DNA of 19,033 nucleotides from Candidatus Woesearchaeota archaeon. GTDB lineage: Archaea > Nanobdellota > Nanobdellia > Woesearchaeales > JAGWAF01. Shown here one piece after another: positions 7,541 to 14,866 of this stretch. The translations under genes and the position numbers were made by a program. A model generated the notes under the pieces. The model searched no databases. It saw nothing but the letters and a program-made list of their open reading frames with translations, and was not told the origin of the DNA. Numbering within the stretch: position 1 is the first letter of the stretch; each line of letters begins with the position of its first letter. Where the stretch lies: NCBI GenBank assembly GCA_016932755.1, contig JAFGCE010000041.1, forward strand, positions 1-19,033, in the 5' to 3' direction.

Positions 7541-8728
7541 ATGGACAAAAGGATTTTGAGTGAAGCAAGAGCACAGTACAAGCGAAATCCCGGCAAAGGA
7601 AAACAAATAGCCAAAGAGCTTGCCGAGCAGTGCGGTATTGAGTGGAGAGATGCCCGTGCTCTCTTGGAAGCCAGCCCTTTCATTACAGGAAGGACATTAG
7701 TTAAAATTCTTGGTGTAGCCGGTCTTGGGCTTGCTTCCGGCATGGTTGGCTGGGGTCTTTATGCAGCAGATGAAAAGCCTGAAGAAGCATGCCATGCAGA
7801 GATAGTAAAACATGAGGGGGTTATAGACCAGATTGCCAATTTGGCTGGCGTCAGAAGTGTAATAAGCAGAAAAGGGGATTATCCTGACATTATTTATATT
7901 GCACAGTCGCACCCCCATCATCTCAGAGACTCAAAAGAGTTAGGCAAGGACACAACCCATGCAATAGAAAGCATCTGCATGCAGCTTTATGACAAATACA
8001 GAATAAATTCAATTATGCTTGAAGGAATTCTTCCTGAAGATTTTGCAGAATACAACATAAGAGGCCATGTGCCTAAAAAAAGCCCATTTAAAGAAGAACA
8101 AATTGCTGAATTTTGGGAAGGATACTATGCAAAAATCCTTAATTCAAGAAGATGGCATCTTTATTTTGGCGAAAGCAGGGAAAACGCCAGAAAGCGGGAC
8201 GAAGAAGAAATGCATATAAAAGCAGTTCATGATGAGTTTAAGGCAGAACTGAAAAGAGCATATGAGAAAGCAATGGATGATACTGCAGTCAAAAAAGACG
8301 GATTATATGTTTTTCCAGAGGGCTGGAGAGATGCAATCAAGGAAATTCTGCATGAAGATTACAACAGGTTGCATACACAAGCCAATAATCAATTCAAAGA
8401 GATATTCACACCAGAAAAAAGGAATATTTTGTATAATCTCGTTATTGCTGAAAGAAATGTTCTATGCAACAATGGAGCAAGAGAATGTATCAGACAAGGG
8501 AAAGGGCCAATAATCATTGTTGAAGGCACGTCCCATACCGAGCATTTCCTTTCACTGATAAAAGACATGAATCATATAGCCATTCTCCCGGAAGGCTCAG
8601 CTGAAAACCCGCACTTAAATCTTCCGCCCGAAGATTTCCAACAGATGTATGCTATAGCCCCTGCTGGAAAGTTTTTAATGAGTTACAAAGGAAAGTTTAC
8701 AGAACAGGGATTTAAGATTGAGGAGTAA
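7541..8728 (+). CDS. Membrane-anchored TraB/ChaN (Tiki-like) superfamily protein
   Basis: A 395-residue protein. A basic N-terminal region (1-50) is followed by one hydrophobic, glycine-rich membrane segment at about 54-75, then a large soluble domain. That domain resembles the TraB/Tiki/EreA/ChaN fold. It has an early strand with histidines (YIAQSHPHH, 119-127), a strand ending in Glu (IMLEG, 158-162), an RN pair (305-306) within a helix, and a late strand IIIVEGTSH (324-332) with the conserved glycine and histidine. Members of this superfamily include metal-dependent proteases, haem-uptake proteins and esterases. Which activity applies here cannot be said. The family call is from motif pattern only and is moderate; the membrane anchor is clear. 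It has its own promoter and no evident operon partner. Confidence 0.55.
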   Translation: MDKRILSEARAQYKRNPGKGKQIAKELAEQCGIEWRDARALLEASPFITGRTLVKILGVAGLGLASGMVGWGLYAADEKPEEACHAEIVKHEGVIDQIANLAGVRSVISRKGDYPDIIYIAQSHPHHLRDSKELGKDTTHAIESICMQLYDKYRINSIMLEGILPEDFAEYNIRGHVPKKSPFKEEQIAEFWEGYYAKILNSRRWHLYFGESRENARKRDEEEMHIKAVHDEFKAELKRAYEKAMDDTAVKKDGLYVFPEGWRDAIKEILHEDYNRLHTQANNQFKEIFTPEKRNILYNLVIAERNVLCNNGARECIRQGKGPIIIVEGTSHTEHFLSLIKDMNHIAILPEGSAENPHLNLPPEDFQQMYAIAPAGKFLMSYKGKFTEQGFKIEE

Positions 8729-8771
8729 ACATCCTTTCTTTTGCCTTTGCCCATGAGAATCAAGCAAAACC

Positions 8772-8779
8772 TTTATAAA
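8772..8779 (+). promoter_or_regulatory. TATA box of rps7
   Basis: TTTATAAA starts 31 nt before the ATG at 8803, preceded by the A-rich AAAACC. The spacing predicts a leaderless transcript. Confidence 0.65.
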
Positions 8780-8802
8780 TAAATCAGGTTTCTCTCACTA
8801 TA

Positions 8803-9399
8803 ATGGAAATAAAAGCATTTAACAGGTGGTCTTCAGAAGGAATTAAGGTAGAGGATGAAGGACTCCAGAGATACATCTGCATAGAGCCTAAGATTGTCCC
8901 AAAGACAGGGGCTAAATACGCAGGCAACAGGTTCCATAAATCAAACACATTCATAGTTGAAAGGCTGATGAACAAGGTAATGGTCCCAGGCCATAGGAGC
9001 AAGAAGCACTGGAGAAGTTCAGGCCACTGCACAGGAAAGGCAAACAATGCTTATGAAGTAACTGAAAAAGCTCTGGCGATAGTAGAGCAGAGGACAAAGG
9101 AGAACCCTGTAAAAGTTCTTGTAAAGGCTATTGAAAACGCTGCTCCGAGAGAAGAGATTATTGCAATTGAATACGGAGGGGCAAGATACCCAAAAGCTGT
9201 TGAATGCGCTCCGCAGAGGAGAATTGACATTGTTCTCAGGTTTATGGTCCAGGGAGCATACGCAAAATCATTCAACACAAAAAAGCATCTTGCAGACGCA
9301 CTGGCAGACGAGATAATATTTGCATACAAGCTAAGCCAGAGCTCAAACGCAATCCAGAAAAAGCTTGACACAGAAAGGCAGGCTGACTCAAGCAGGTAA
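8803..9399 (+). CDS. rps7: Small ribosomal subunit protein uS7, archaeal type
   Basis: uS7 nucleates folding of the 16S rRNA 3' major domain and lies near the decoding and exit sites of the small subunit. The 198-residue sequence has the archaeal/eukaryotic layout. Its N-terminal extension contains FNRWS and GLQRYICIEPKIVPKTGA. The core follows, with NTFIVERLMNKVM, NPVKVLVKAIENAAPREEI and PQRRIDIVLRFMVQGAY, ending with an archaeal-style DE(I/L) helix and a basic tail. In many archaea rps7 sits between rps12 and the EF-1A gene. Here it stands alone under its own promoter, so that ancestral operon has been broken. The identification is firm. Confidence 0.95.
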   Translation: MEIKAFNRWSSEGIKVEDEGLQRYICIEPKIVPKTGAKYAGNRFHKSNTFIVERLMNKVMVPGHRSKKHWRSSGHCTGKANNAYEVTEKALAIVEQRTKENPVKVLVKAIENAAPREEIIAIEYGGARYPKAVECAPQRRIDIVLRFMVQGAYAKSFNTKKHLADALADEIIFAYKLSQSSNAIQKKLDTERQADSSR

Positions 9400-9430
9400 G
9401 ACTAATTCTTTTTCAGCTGAAATCAAAAAG

Positions 9431-9438
9431 TTTAAATA
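9431..9438 (+). promoter_or_regulatory. TATA box of the 119-residue gene
   Basis: TTTAAATA starts 33 nt before ATG 9464, in the leaderless range seen for the neighbouring genes. Confidence 0.65.
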
Positions 9439-9463
9439 GAACTGTTACTCCCCCGAAGTAAGA

Positions 9464-9823
9464 ATGAGAACAATTGAAATTTTATACTGGAGAAACAGCG
9501 ACGACCAGGCAATGGAGGGATGGGGGAGATGGAACTATCAGGCAGTTTTGTTTCAAAGACATCAAGATGAGCCTTACGAGTCATCCCTTTACGGAAGTGT
9601 GGATGACCTTGCAAGAGAGATTCCTAATATGGTAAAAGGGGAAGACAGGGAACTCGCTTATGTAGCTGGCTATAAAAATGACTGCAACAGGCCTGGAATT
9701 TTCCCTGCAAATGTTCAAAGGGAAGGGGTTTTAAGGCAGGATGCAACAATCAGCAATGATGACCTTGCAAGGCTTGTGGACAAAGCCCAGGAAGCTATGA
9801 AACAAAAGCAGGATGCTGCATAA
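9464..9823 (+). CDS. Hypothetical protein, 119 residues
   Basis: I do not recognise this protein. It is soluble, with no signal peptide or membrane segment. Its N-terminal half is rich in aromatic residues (YWRNSDDQAMEGWGRWNY), which suggests a small beta-rich domain. The C-terminal third is acidic-to-basic and probably helical (ISNDDLARLVDKAQEAMKQKQ). A single cysteine (residue 74) is present, so no metal site is evident. It has its own TATA box and is followed by a T-rich stretch, so it is likely a one-gene transcription unit. That promoter and its ordinary codon use argue that it is a real gene. Confidence 0.7.
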   Translation: MRTIEILYWRNSDDQAMEGWGRWNYQAVLFQRHQDEPYESSLYGSVDDLAREIPNMVKGEDRELAYVAGYKNDCNRPGIFPANVQREGVLRQDATISNDDLARLVDKAQEAMKQKQDAA

Positions 9824-9852
9824 TTTTTCTTTTAATCTTAATAATATTTTTG
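9824..9852 (+). terminator. T-rich terminator after the 119-residue gene
   Basis: Several T-runs (TTTTT, TTTT, then TTTTT) follow the stop codon directly, before the TATA box of the next gene. This fits U-tract termination in archaea. No strong hairpin is seen. Confidence 0.4.
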
Positions 9853-9868
9853 AGGGGATTTGCAAAGC

Positions 9869-9876
9869 TTTAAAAG
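9869..9876 (+). promoter_or_regulatory. TATA box of the YgiQ-type gene
   Basis: TTTAAAAG starts 31 nt before ATG 9900, preceded by the BRE-like GCAAAGC. Confidence 0.6.
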
Positions 9877-9899
9877 CCTCCTGATGCTTTTATTTCTTC

Positions 9900-11420
9900 A
9901 TGGAATATGACATAATATTTGTCACAGGAGAGATATTCTTTGACCATCCTTTTTGCGGGATTGCAATACTGAAAAGGCTGCTTGAAAAGAGGGGATACAA
10001 GGTAGGGGTTATTGAAAGCCCCAAAAACGAGAATGAAATAAAAAAGCTCGGCAAGCCAAAGCTTTTCTTTGGCATAAGCTCAGGAAGCATAGACTCAATG
10101 GCGAGGAACTACACCCCTCTAAAAAAGAGGAGGGAGGACGACCCAAATCTTGATTACAATGAAAAAGTGCCTGACAGGGCTGTAACTGTCTACTGCAACT
10201 GGATAAGGAAAAACTTCAAGGACTCTGTTATGGTTTTGGGAGGGACAGAATCAAGCCTGAGAAGGTTTGTGCATTATGACTACTGGGATAACAAGCTGAG
10301 AAAGCCAATACTTCTTGACACAAGGGCAGACATAATCGCATACGGAAATGCTGAAAAGCAGATAGCTGAGATTGCAGACAGGATAAAAAACAAAAAAAAC
10401 CTTGAAAATATAAGGGGAACATGCATAGCCGGAAAAGAAGTTCCAAAAGGATTTACTGAAATCCCAAGCTATGACGAAGTTTCAGGCTCAAAAGAAAAGT
10501 TCTGCGATATGCAGAACCTGATTTCAAACAACGCAAACCTTGCGCAGAAAATAGACAGCAGGTACATCCTGCAGTACAAAAGCCCGGAATACACAACAAA
10601 AGACCTTGACGAGTATTACAGCCTTCCTTTTGCAAGGAAAATTCCATCAAAGCATCTCAGGGGATTTGAGTTCAGCGTTGTAACGCACAGGGGATGCATA
10701 GGCGAGTGCAGTTTTTGCGCAGTTTCGCTTATGCAGGGAAACAGGATTATCTCAAGGTCTGAAGAATCAATATTAAAAGAGCTTGAACACATGACAAGGC
10801 TTCCCTATTTCAAGGGAAATATTGATGATTTTGGGGGTCCTTCTGCAAATATGTACGGAATGGACTGCAACAAATGCAAAGGAAAGTGCATTGACTGCGC
10901 AGAGCTTGACAGAAGCAATAAAAAACTCATAAGCCTGCTCAGGAAAGCAAGAAAAATCAAGGGAATAAAGAACATATTTATCAGGAGCGGGATAAGGTAT
11001 GACCTTGCATCTCCTGAGCTTCTCAAAGAGCTTGTTGAACACCACATTTACGACACTTTAAGGATAGCTCCTGAGCACACAAACAAAAACATACTGAGGC
11101 TTATGAACAAGGACAAGGGAAGCCTAAGAAAGTTTATGGACGAGTTCAGCAAGATAAGCTCATGCTCAAAATCAAAAAAAGAGCTTTGCTTTTATTTCAT
11201 GGCAGCGCATCCTGGCTCAGGAATGAAAGAAGCTGGGGAGCTTGCTGCAGAGGTAAGAAAGCTGAAGAATGCAGAGGCTGTGCAGGTTTTCACTCCGACC
11301 CCTATGACTGTCTCAACATGCATGTATTACACAGGCATGGACCCAAAAACCAAGAAAAAGGTTTATGTGCCTTACACTTATTCTGAAAAAAAAGAGCAGA
11401 AAAGGGTTCTTTACAGGTAA
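9900..11420 (+). CDS. YgiQ-family radical SAM protein
   Basis: A radical SAM enzyme of the YgiQ (UPF0313) family, whose reaction is not established. The N-terminal cobalamin-like region holds the family blocks GISSGSIDSM (58-67), PDRAVTVYCN (91-100), LGGTESSLRRF.HYDYW (113-129) and DTRADIIAYG (140-149). The radical SAM core has the [4Fe-4S] motif CIGECSFC with Cys266, Cys270 and Cys273. A second cysteine group, CNKCKGKCIDC (323-333), is typical of the family and may bind another cluster. A late block reads FYFMAAHPGSG.....EL. At 506 residues it lacks the longer C-terminal extension of many bacterial homologues. A tRNA-dihydrouridine synthase follows 44 nt downstream under its own TATA box, so a link to RNA modification is only a guess. 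Confidence 0.9.
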   Translation: MEYDIIFVTGEIFFDHPFCGIAILKRLLEKRGYKVGVIESPKNENEIKKLGKPKLFFGISSGSIDSMARNYTPLKKRREDDPNLDYNEKVPDRAVTVYCNWIRKNFKDSVMVLGGTESSLRRFVHYDYWDNKLRKPILLDTRADIIAYGNAEKQIAEIADRIKNKKNLENIRGTCIAGKEVPKGFTEIPSYDEVSGSKEKFCDMQNLISNNANLAQKIDSRYILQYKSPEYTTKDLDEYYSLPFARKIPSKHLRGFEFSVVTHRGCIGECSFCAVSLMQGNRIISRSEESILKELEHMTRLPYFKGNIDDFGGPSANMYGMDCNKCKGKCIDCAELDRSNKKLISLLRKARKIKGIKNIFIRSGIRYDLASPELLKELVEHHIYDTLRIAPEHTNKNILRLMNKDKGSLRKFMDEFSKISSCSKSKKELCFYFMAAHPGSGMKEAGELAAEVRKLKNAEAVQVFTPTPMTVSTCMYYTGMDPKTKKKVYVPYTYSEKKEQKRVLYR

Positions 11421-11443
11421 TGCCCAACAATATTTAATGAAGA

Positions 11444-11451
11444 TTTATATA
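11444..11451 (+). promoter_or_regulatory. TATA box of the dihydrouridine synthase gene
   Basis: TTTATATA lies 21 nt before ATG 11465 but 30 nt before ATG 11474. Other leaderless genes here show 29-33 nt, so this element favours the second ATG as the start. Confidence 0.6.
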
Positions 11452-11473
11452 CTCAAATTCTAAAATGGCATGC

Positions 11474-12298
11474 ATGGAAAAATTCACATATATGCTTGCT
11501 CCGATTGAGGACATGACAAGCAATGCGTTCAGGGCAGTTTGCCATAAGCACGGAGCAGACCTTACATTTACAGAGCTTACAAGAGTTGAAAGCCTTGCAA
11601 GGAAAAACAAAAGCACATGGTCAAGGATTGAGCTTAAGGACAGCACACCCACAATAATCCAGCTTCTCGGAGCAAAGGAGTTCAGCTTCAAGAAGTTCCT
11701 TTCAATGTTCTCTCCTTCAAAAGGGTTCAAGGGATTCAACCTTAATTTTGGATGCCCAAGCCCGCAGGTTGTAAGGATAGGGCAGGGATGCGCAATGGTA
11801 AGGAGGATAAGCAAGGCAAAAAAGATTGTCCAGATATTCAGGGATTACGGGTATCCTGTTTCAATCAAGATGAGGCTCGGAATAACAAGGATTGACAAGG
11901 AAAACAAAAGCTACCTGAATCTTATAAATGCTGTTAATGCTGACTTCTTTATAGTTCATGCAAGATATGGAAACCAGAGCTATGATGAGCCTGCGGATTT
12001 CAGTGTTTATGAAGAATGCGTAAAAACCGGAAAAACAGTAATTGCAAACGGAGACATAACAACAAATTCCCAGATTGAATACCTGAAAAAGGCTGGAGTG
12101 AAAGGAGCAATGATAGGAAGGGCGGCTGTGCTTAATCCGTCAATATTCAGCATGCTTAAGGGAGAATCTTCTGCCCCAATTAACTCAATTATTAAGGAAT
12201 ATCTGTCGCTTTCTGACTTGTACAATGAGCCATTCAGGTACAGGAAGAATATTATGAAATGGATTGGAAAAGAAGGGTTTGGAAAAACAGAAGGCTAA
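11474..12298 (+). CDS. dus: tRNA-dihydrouridine synthase (Dus family)
   Basis: This FMN enzyme reduces uridine to dihydrouridine in tRNA. Family blocks occur in order (numbered from ATG 11474): LAPIEDMTSNAFR near the N-terminus, TELTR, NFGCPSP with the catalytic Cys94, KMRLG, the FMN-phosphate-binding HAR, NGDI, and GAMIGRAA. At 274 residues it is shorter than typical bacterial Dus (about 320). The C-terminal helical RNA-binding domain is therefore reduced, ending soon after a short helical segment. An in-frame ATG at 11465 would add MAC. I prefer 11474 because the TATA box is then 30 nt away. The family is firm, but which tRNA positions it modifies cannot be read. Confidence 0.92.
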   Translation: MEKFTYMLAPIEDMTSNAFRAVCHKHGADLTFTELTRVESLARKNKSTWSRIELKDSTPTIIQLLGAKEFSFKKFLSMFSPSKGFKGFNLNFGCPSPQVVRIGQGCAMVRRISKAKKIVQIFRDYGYPVSIKMRLGITRIDKENKSYLNLINAVNADFFIVHARYGNQSYDEPADFSVYEECVKTGKTVIANGDITTNSQIEYLKKAGVKGAMIGRAAVLNPSIFSMLKGESSAPINSIIKEYLSLSDLYNEPFRYRKNIMKWIGKEGFGKTEG

Positions 12299-12311
12299 AT
12301 TAAAGAAAGGA

Positions 12312-12319
12312 TTATAAAC
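12312..12319 (+). promoter_or_regulatory. Probable TATA box of the 62-residue gene
   Basis: TTATAAAC starts 41 nt before ATG 12353. This longer spacing matches secA, the other gene here that has both a TATA box and a ribosome binding site. Confidence 0.45.
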
Positions 12320-12341
12320 CAAAAATCAAAAAATAAGCAAA

Positions 12342-12347
12342 GAGGTG
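12342..12347 (+). promoter_or_regulatory. Shine-Dalgarno site of the 62-residue gene
   Basis: GAGGTG is a six-base match to the anti-Shine-Dalgarno sequence, 5 nt before ATG 12353. It fixes the start. Confidence 0.7.
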
Positions 12348-12352
12348 GCCAT

Positions 12353-12541
12353 ATGGATGAGACAAAAGCTGAATTTGAGCAGGAGATAAAGACTGCTTTA
12401 AAATATACGCTTGATATTGAAAAGCACCTGCAAGAGATGGACCCTGATGATGTCAAGTATCTTTGCCAGAAGATAAGGTTTGCTCTTGAAAGGACTCTCA
12501 AGGACCTGCAGGACGGCAAGATAAAAGCCAAGAAGTTTTAG
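12353..12541 (+). CDS. Hypothetical small helical protein, 62 residues
   Basis: I do not recognise this protein. It is highly charged, has one cysteine, and is predicted to be almost entirely helical, probably two or three helices broken near MDPDDVKYL. The C-terminal end is basic (GKIKAKKF). There is no membrane segment. A strong ribosome binding site and a TATA box support it as a real gene. The stop codon lies inside a short inverted repeat (12539-12556). Confidence 0.7.
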   Translation: MDETKAEFEQEIKTALKYTLDIEKHLQEMDPDDVKYLCQKIRFALERTLKDLQDGKIKAKKF

Positions 12542-12556
12542 GAATAATTGTTCCTA
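12539..12556 (+). other. Stem-loop overlapping a stop codon
   Basis: TAGGAA, TAATTG and TTCCTA form a 6-bp stem that includes the TAG stop of the 62-residue gene. It may mark or protect the mRNA 3' end. No T-tract follows it. Confidence 0.4.
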
Positions 12557-12626
12557 GCAAAGCCAATATCAATTTAAATGAGCTCTATTTCTGCATAATG
12601 AAGGCAAATAAGGCTGTCAATAAATA

Positions 12627-12650
12627 ATGTGGTGAATTTTAACACCACAT
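12627..12650. promoter_or_regulatory. Perfect dyad upstream of a promoter (candidate operator)
   Basis: ATGTGGTG, an 8-bp AATTTTAA spacer and CACCACAT form a perfect 8+8 inverted repeat of 24 bp. It ends 4 bp before the TATA box at 12655, over the BRE/TFB-contact position, so a bound protein could block or recruit the initiation complex. It could instead be a transcript hairpin. Confidence 0.55.
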
Positions 12651-12654
12651 AATA

Positions 12655-12662
12655 TTATAAAC
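12655..12662 (+). promoter_or_regulatory. TATA box of the 493-residue gene
   Basis: TTATAAAC starts 32 nt before ATG 12687, directly after the dyad at 12627-12650. Confidence 0.6.
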
Positions 12663-12686
12663 TAGGGAGTATTATTCAGTATTAAG

Positions 12687-14168
12687 ATGAACCTAGACTA
12701 TCCAAAATACAATGCAAGAAGATACGGGATTGTTGTAAAGAACAACCCGCACAACCTTCCTGTAATAGACCCGTCAGCATTTGTTCTGGGAAGAGCTTAC
12801 CTTACGCACAGGGATTCGCTCAAAAGAATGGTTGAAAATGTTTATGACCGGCTGGCGGCAGATGCAGGGCATCCTTATCACTTCATAGCAGAAGAATACA
12901 CAAAAGACGGATTGTTTGAATCAATCCAAAAAGGAGCTAACTCAAGGCACGGAAGCAGGAAAATAATAACACTCTCAGGAGCTGAGGTTGTTGAATCAGC
13001 AAATGCGACAAGAAGGGTTCTTAGCGCAAACGTGCACCCCCATGCAAGGCAGAGGGAGAAAAAGGGGGTTCATATTGACGAGTACATAACCACTGCAAGA
13101 GAAAGCCCTGCCCTTGCTCCAGGACAGCTTTTCACAGAAATAACAAGCTCTTCAGATGATTACAAATTTACTTATGAAAAGCCAAGCTTTGACGCCTGGG
13201 AAAGAAAAGATGAAAGAAGATACCACCTTGTTGATGCAGGCGCAGCTGCTTTGCTTAACTTTGCAGCAACAAGACCGGAGAATGTCAGAAACCTTGAAGA
13301 GGTTTTAAGACGAGAGAGGGGCTCAGGAGTATGGCTTCCTTTCAATGCATATGCTCCTGGAAGCACTGTATTCACACCAAACGAAACAGGCGAAACAATT
13401 CTTGTTGAAACTCTTTTTGATTATTATGTAAGGGGCAAGTCAAAGAAAGAAAAAGATGCAGGAAGAACTCCAATGAACCTTCCGGAAATTTCAAAGCGCC
13501 TTTTCGGTGTTGATTTCCTTTATGACAACAGGACAATACGCCTTGTTGCCTCAGGAAGCGCAAGATTCCAGGTAATACAGGATGAGATGATTATGGAGTC
13601 AGACAGCGAAGTTGACCAGAAAATAAAAGACTGGTACTGGGGTGTCAGGGGCGGAGGAATGAGAGGATTCCTTAAGAGCCATTTTACGCCTGACGGGCTT
13701 GTGTACATAAAAAAAGGCATGCCAAATGAGGCAATAGCTGAAAGCTATAAAAACAAAGACGGAGAATTTTTCAGGATTATATTTGGAAACTATCCTCCTT
13801 TAGTCATGAGGCTCTGGCCTTCAGACGGAAGCGAAGCAACAATTCTTCAGGAGGAGTGGAATACAATGCAGAAAGTAAAGCTCCCCCAGGCAAAAACAGC
13901 CCACCCTTACAGCGAGCTTTATCAGATAAAGAGGGTTTATGATGACTCCACAAGAAAAATTATGTGGGCGTCAATCCAGCTGCCCCAGCAGGCAGACATT
14001 CCCCAGGCTATGCTTGAAGACATGCTTGCAGTTGCTGAACAAAACGGATTAAGCAGGAAGGAGCTTGTCCAAAGAATGATAAGGCATGACAAAAAGCTGA
14101 AAAAAGACAGCAGGGGCTACATGTGCACAAACCAGCAGATGACCAGAAATGTCCAGGGAAGGTTTTGA
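12687..14168 (+). CDS. Hypothetical protein, 493 residues
   Basis: I do not recognise this large soluble protein. It has no signal peptide and no membrane segment. A histidine-containing stretch HPHARQREKKGVH lies at 117-129. A glycine-rich stretch (GVRGGGMRG) and an aromatic-rich region (FFRIIFGNYPPLVMRLWP) lie in the C-terminal half. The C-terminus is helical and basic. No nucleotide-binding, nuclease or protease motif stands out. It has its own TATA box with a perfect dyad just upstream, so its expression may be controlled separately from the small gene before it. Codon use resembles its neighbours, giving no sign of recent transfer. It may belong to a lineage-restricted family. Confidence 0.85.
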   Translation: MNLDYPKYNARRYGIVVKNNPHNLPVIDPSAFVLGRAYLTHRDSLKRMVENVYDRLAADAGHPYHFIAEEYTKDGLFESIQKGANSRHGSRKIITLSGAEVVESANATRRVLSANVHPHARQREKKGVHIDEYITTARESPALAPGQLFTEITSSSDDYKFTYEKPSFDAWERKDERRYHLVDAGAAALLNFAATRPENVRNLEEVLRRERGSGVWLPFNAYAPGSTVFTPNETGETILVETLFDYYVRGKSKKEKDAGRTPMNLPEISKRLFGVDFLYDNRTIRLVASGSARFQVIQDEMIMESDSEVDQKIKDWYWGVRGGGMRGFLKSHFTPDGLVYIKKGMPNEAIAESYKNKDGEFFRIIFGNYPPLVMRLWPSDGSEATILQEEWNTMQKVKLPQAKTAHPYSELYQIKRVYDDSTRKIMWASIQLPQQADIPQAMLEDMLAVAEQNGLSRKELVQRMIRHDKKLKKDSRGYMCTNQQMTRNVQGRF

Positions 14169-14188
14169 TTAGCCAGTGCTACCAAATA

Positions 14189-14196
14189 TTTAAATA
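14189..14196 (+). promoter_or_regulatory. TATA box of the 215-residue membrane protein gene
   Basis: TTTAAATA starts 30 nt before ATG 14219, consistent with leaderless transcription. Confidence 0.65.
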
Positions 14197-14218
14197 GGCT
14201 GATTCTAAAAGCAGGGTT

Positions 14219-14866
14219 ATGGTGTTTTGGGAAGAGATGCTCGCAGGATTTGCAGACATATTCAGCGCTCCATTCAAGAGCTTTGACCAGTTATGGGTGC
14301 TTATCCCTCTTGTGATTATGTGGATTGTGCTTGCAGTTTATTTTGCAAGGTTCAAGAAGGAGCAGTTGGGATGGAACACTGCCCTGGCAAACGGAATAAC
14401 CCTTGGCTGGCTCACGCTTGAAGGAATACGAAGCCTTTTCGAGGCAAAGCCCGGCGACTTCTGGCTGAGGTTTATTGCAAACATAGCAATATTGGGGTAT
14501 GCTGCCCTGATAATTTATTTTTCATTCACACACAAAATAAGTTCAAAATGGGATTTTGTGCTTGGCTCGCCGCATCCTGTATATTTTTTGGGGATATTCT
14601 CAGTAATGTGGGGATACGGCACTTTGGAAATAAACCTGTACGTTCTTCTTGACCTGGTAATACTTTTTGCTTTTATTCTTCTGCTGAACAAGATATTTTC
14701 GCATTTTGTAAAATCTGCAGAAGATGAAGAAGAAAATCCTCCTGAAATGCCTTCTTTTGGAAAAGAGCCGCCTTCCCAATCATTTGGAGGAGAAAAACCA
14801 GAACTGCCTCCTATAGGAAAGCCAAACCAGGGATTTGGGGATTTGCCTCCTATCGTGAAGTTTTAA
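14219..14866 (+). CDS. Multi-pass membrane protein with Pro/Gly-rich tail
   Basis: No family is recognised. About five hydrophobic segments are visible: near residues 24-43, 51-70 (weaker), 84-104, 117-133 and 137-158. Residues after 162 form a hydrophilic tail. It opens with an acidic stretch (AEDEEE) and continues as a low-complexity run of FG and PP elements: SFGKEPP, SFGGEKP, LPPIGKP, GFGDLPP. Such a tail is probably disordered and may bind a partner, most likely in the cytoplasm by charge distribution, though topology is uncertain. The last 17 bp overlap the 3' end of the convergent endonuclease III gene. Confidence 0.8.
   Translation: MVFWEEMLAGFADIFSAPFKSFDQLWVLIPLVIMWIVLAVYFARFKKEQLGWNTALANGITLGWLTLEGIRSLFEAKPGDFWLRFIANIAILGYAALIIYFSFTHKISSKWDFVLGSPHPVYFLGIFSVMWGYGTLEINLYVLLDLVILFAFILLLNKIFSHFVKSAEDEEENPPEMPSFGKEPPSQSFGGEKPELPPIGKPNQGFGDLPPIVKF

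Noticed and set aside
9900..12298. A YgiQ-Dus operon for tRNA modification.
   Set aside because: Each gene has its own TATA box at leaderless spacing, and YgiQ has no proven RNA role. Adjacency alone is too weak.
12627..12650. The dyad as a factor-independent terminator.
   Set aside because: No T-tract follows it and it abuts a TATA box, so an operator role fits better, though an RNA hairpin is not excluded.
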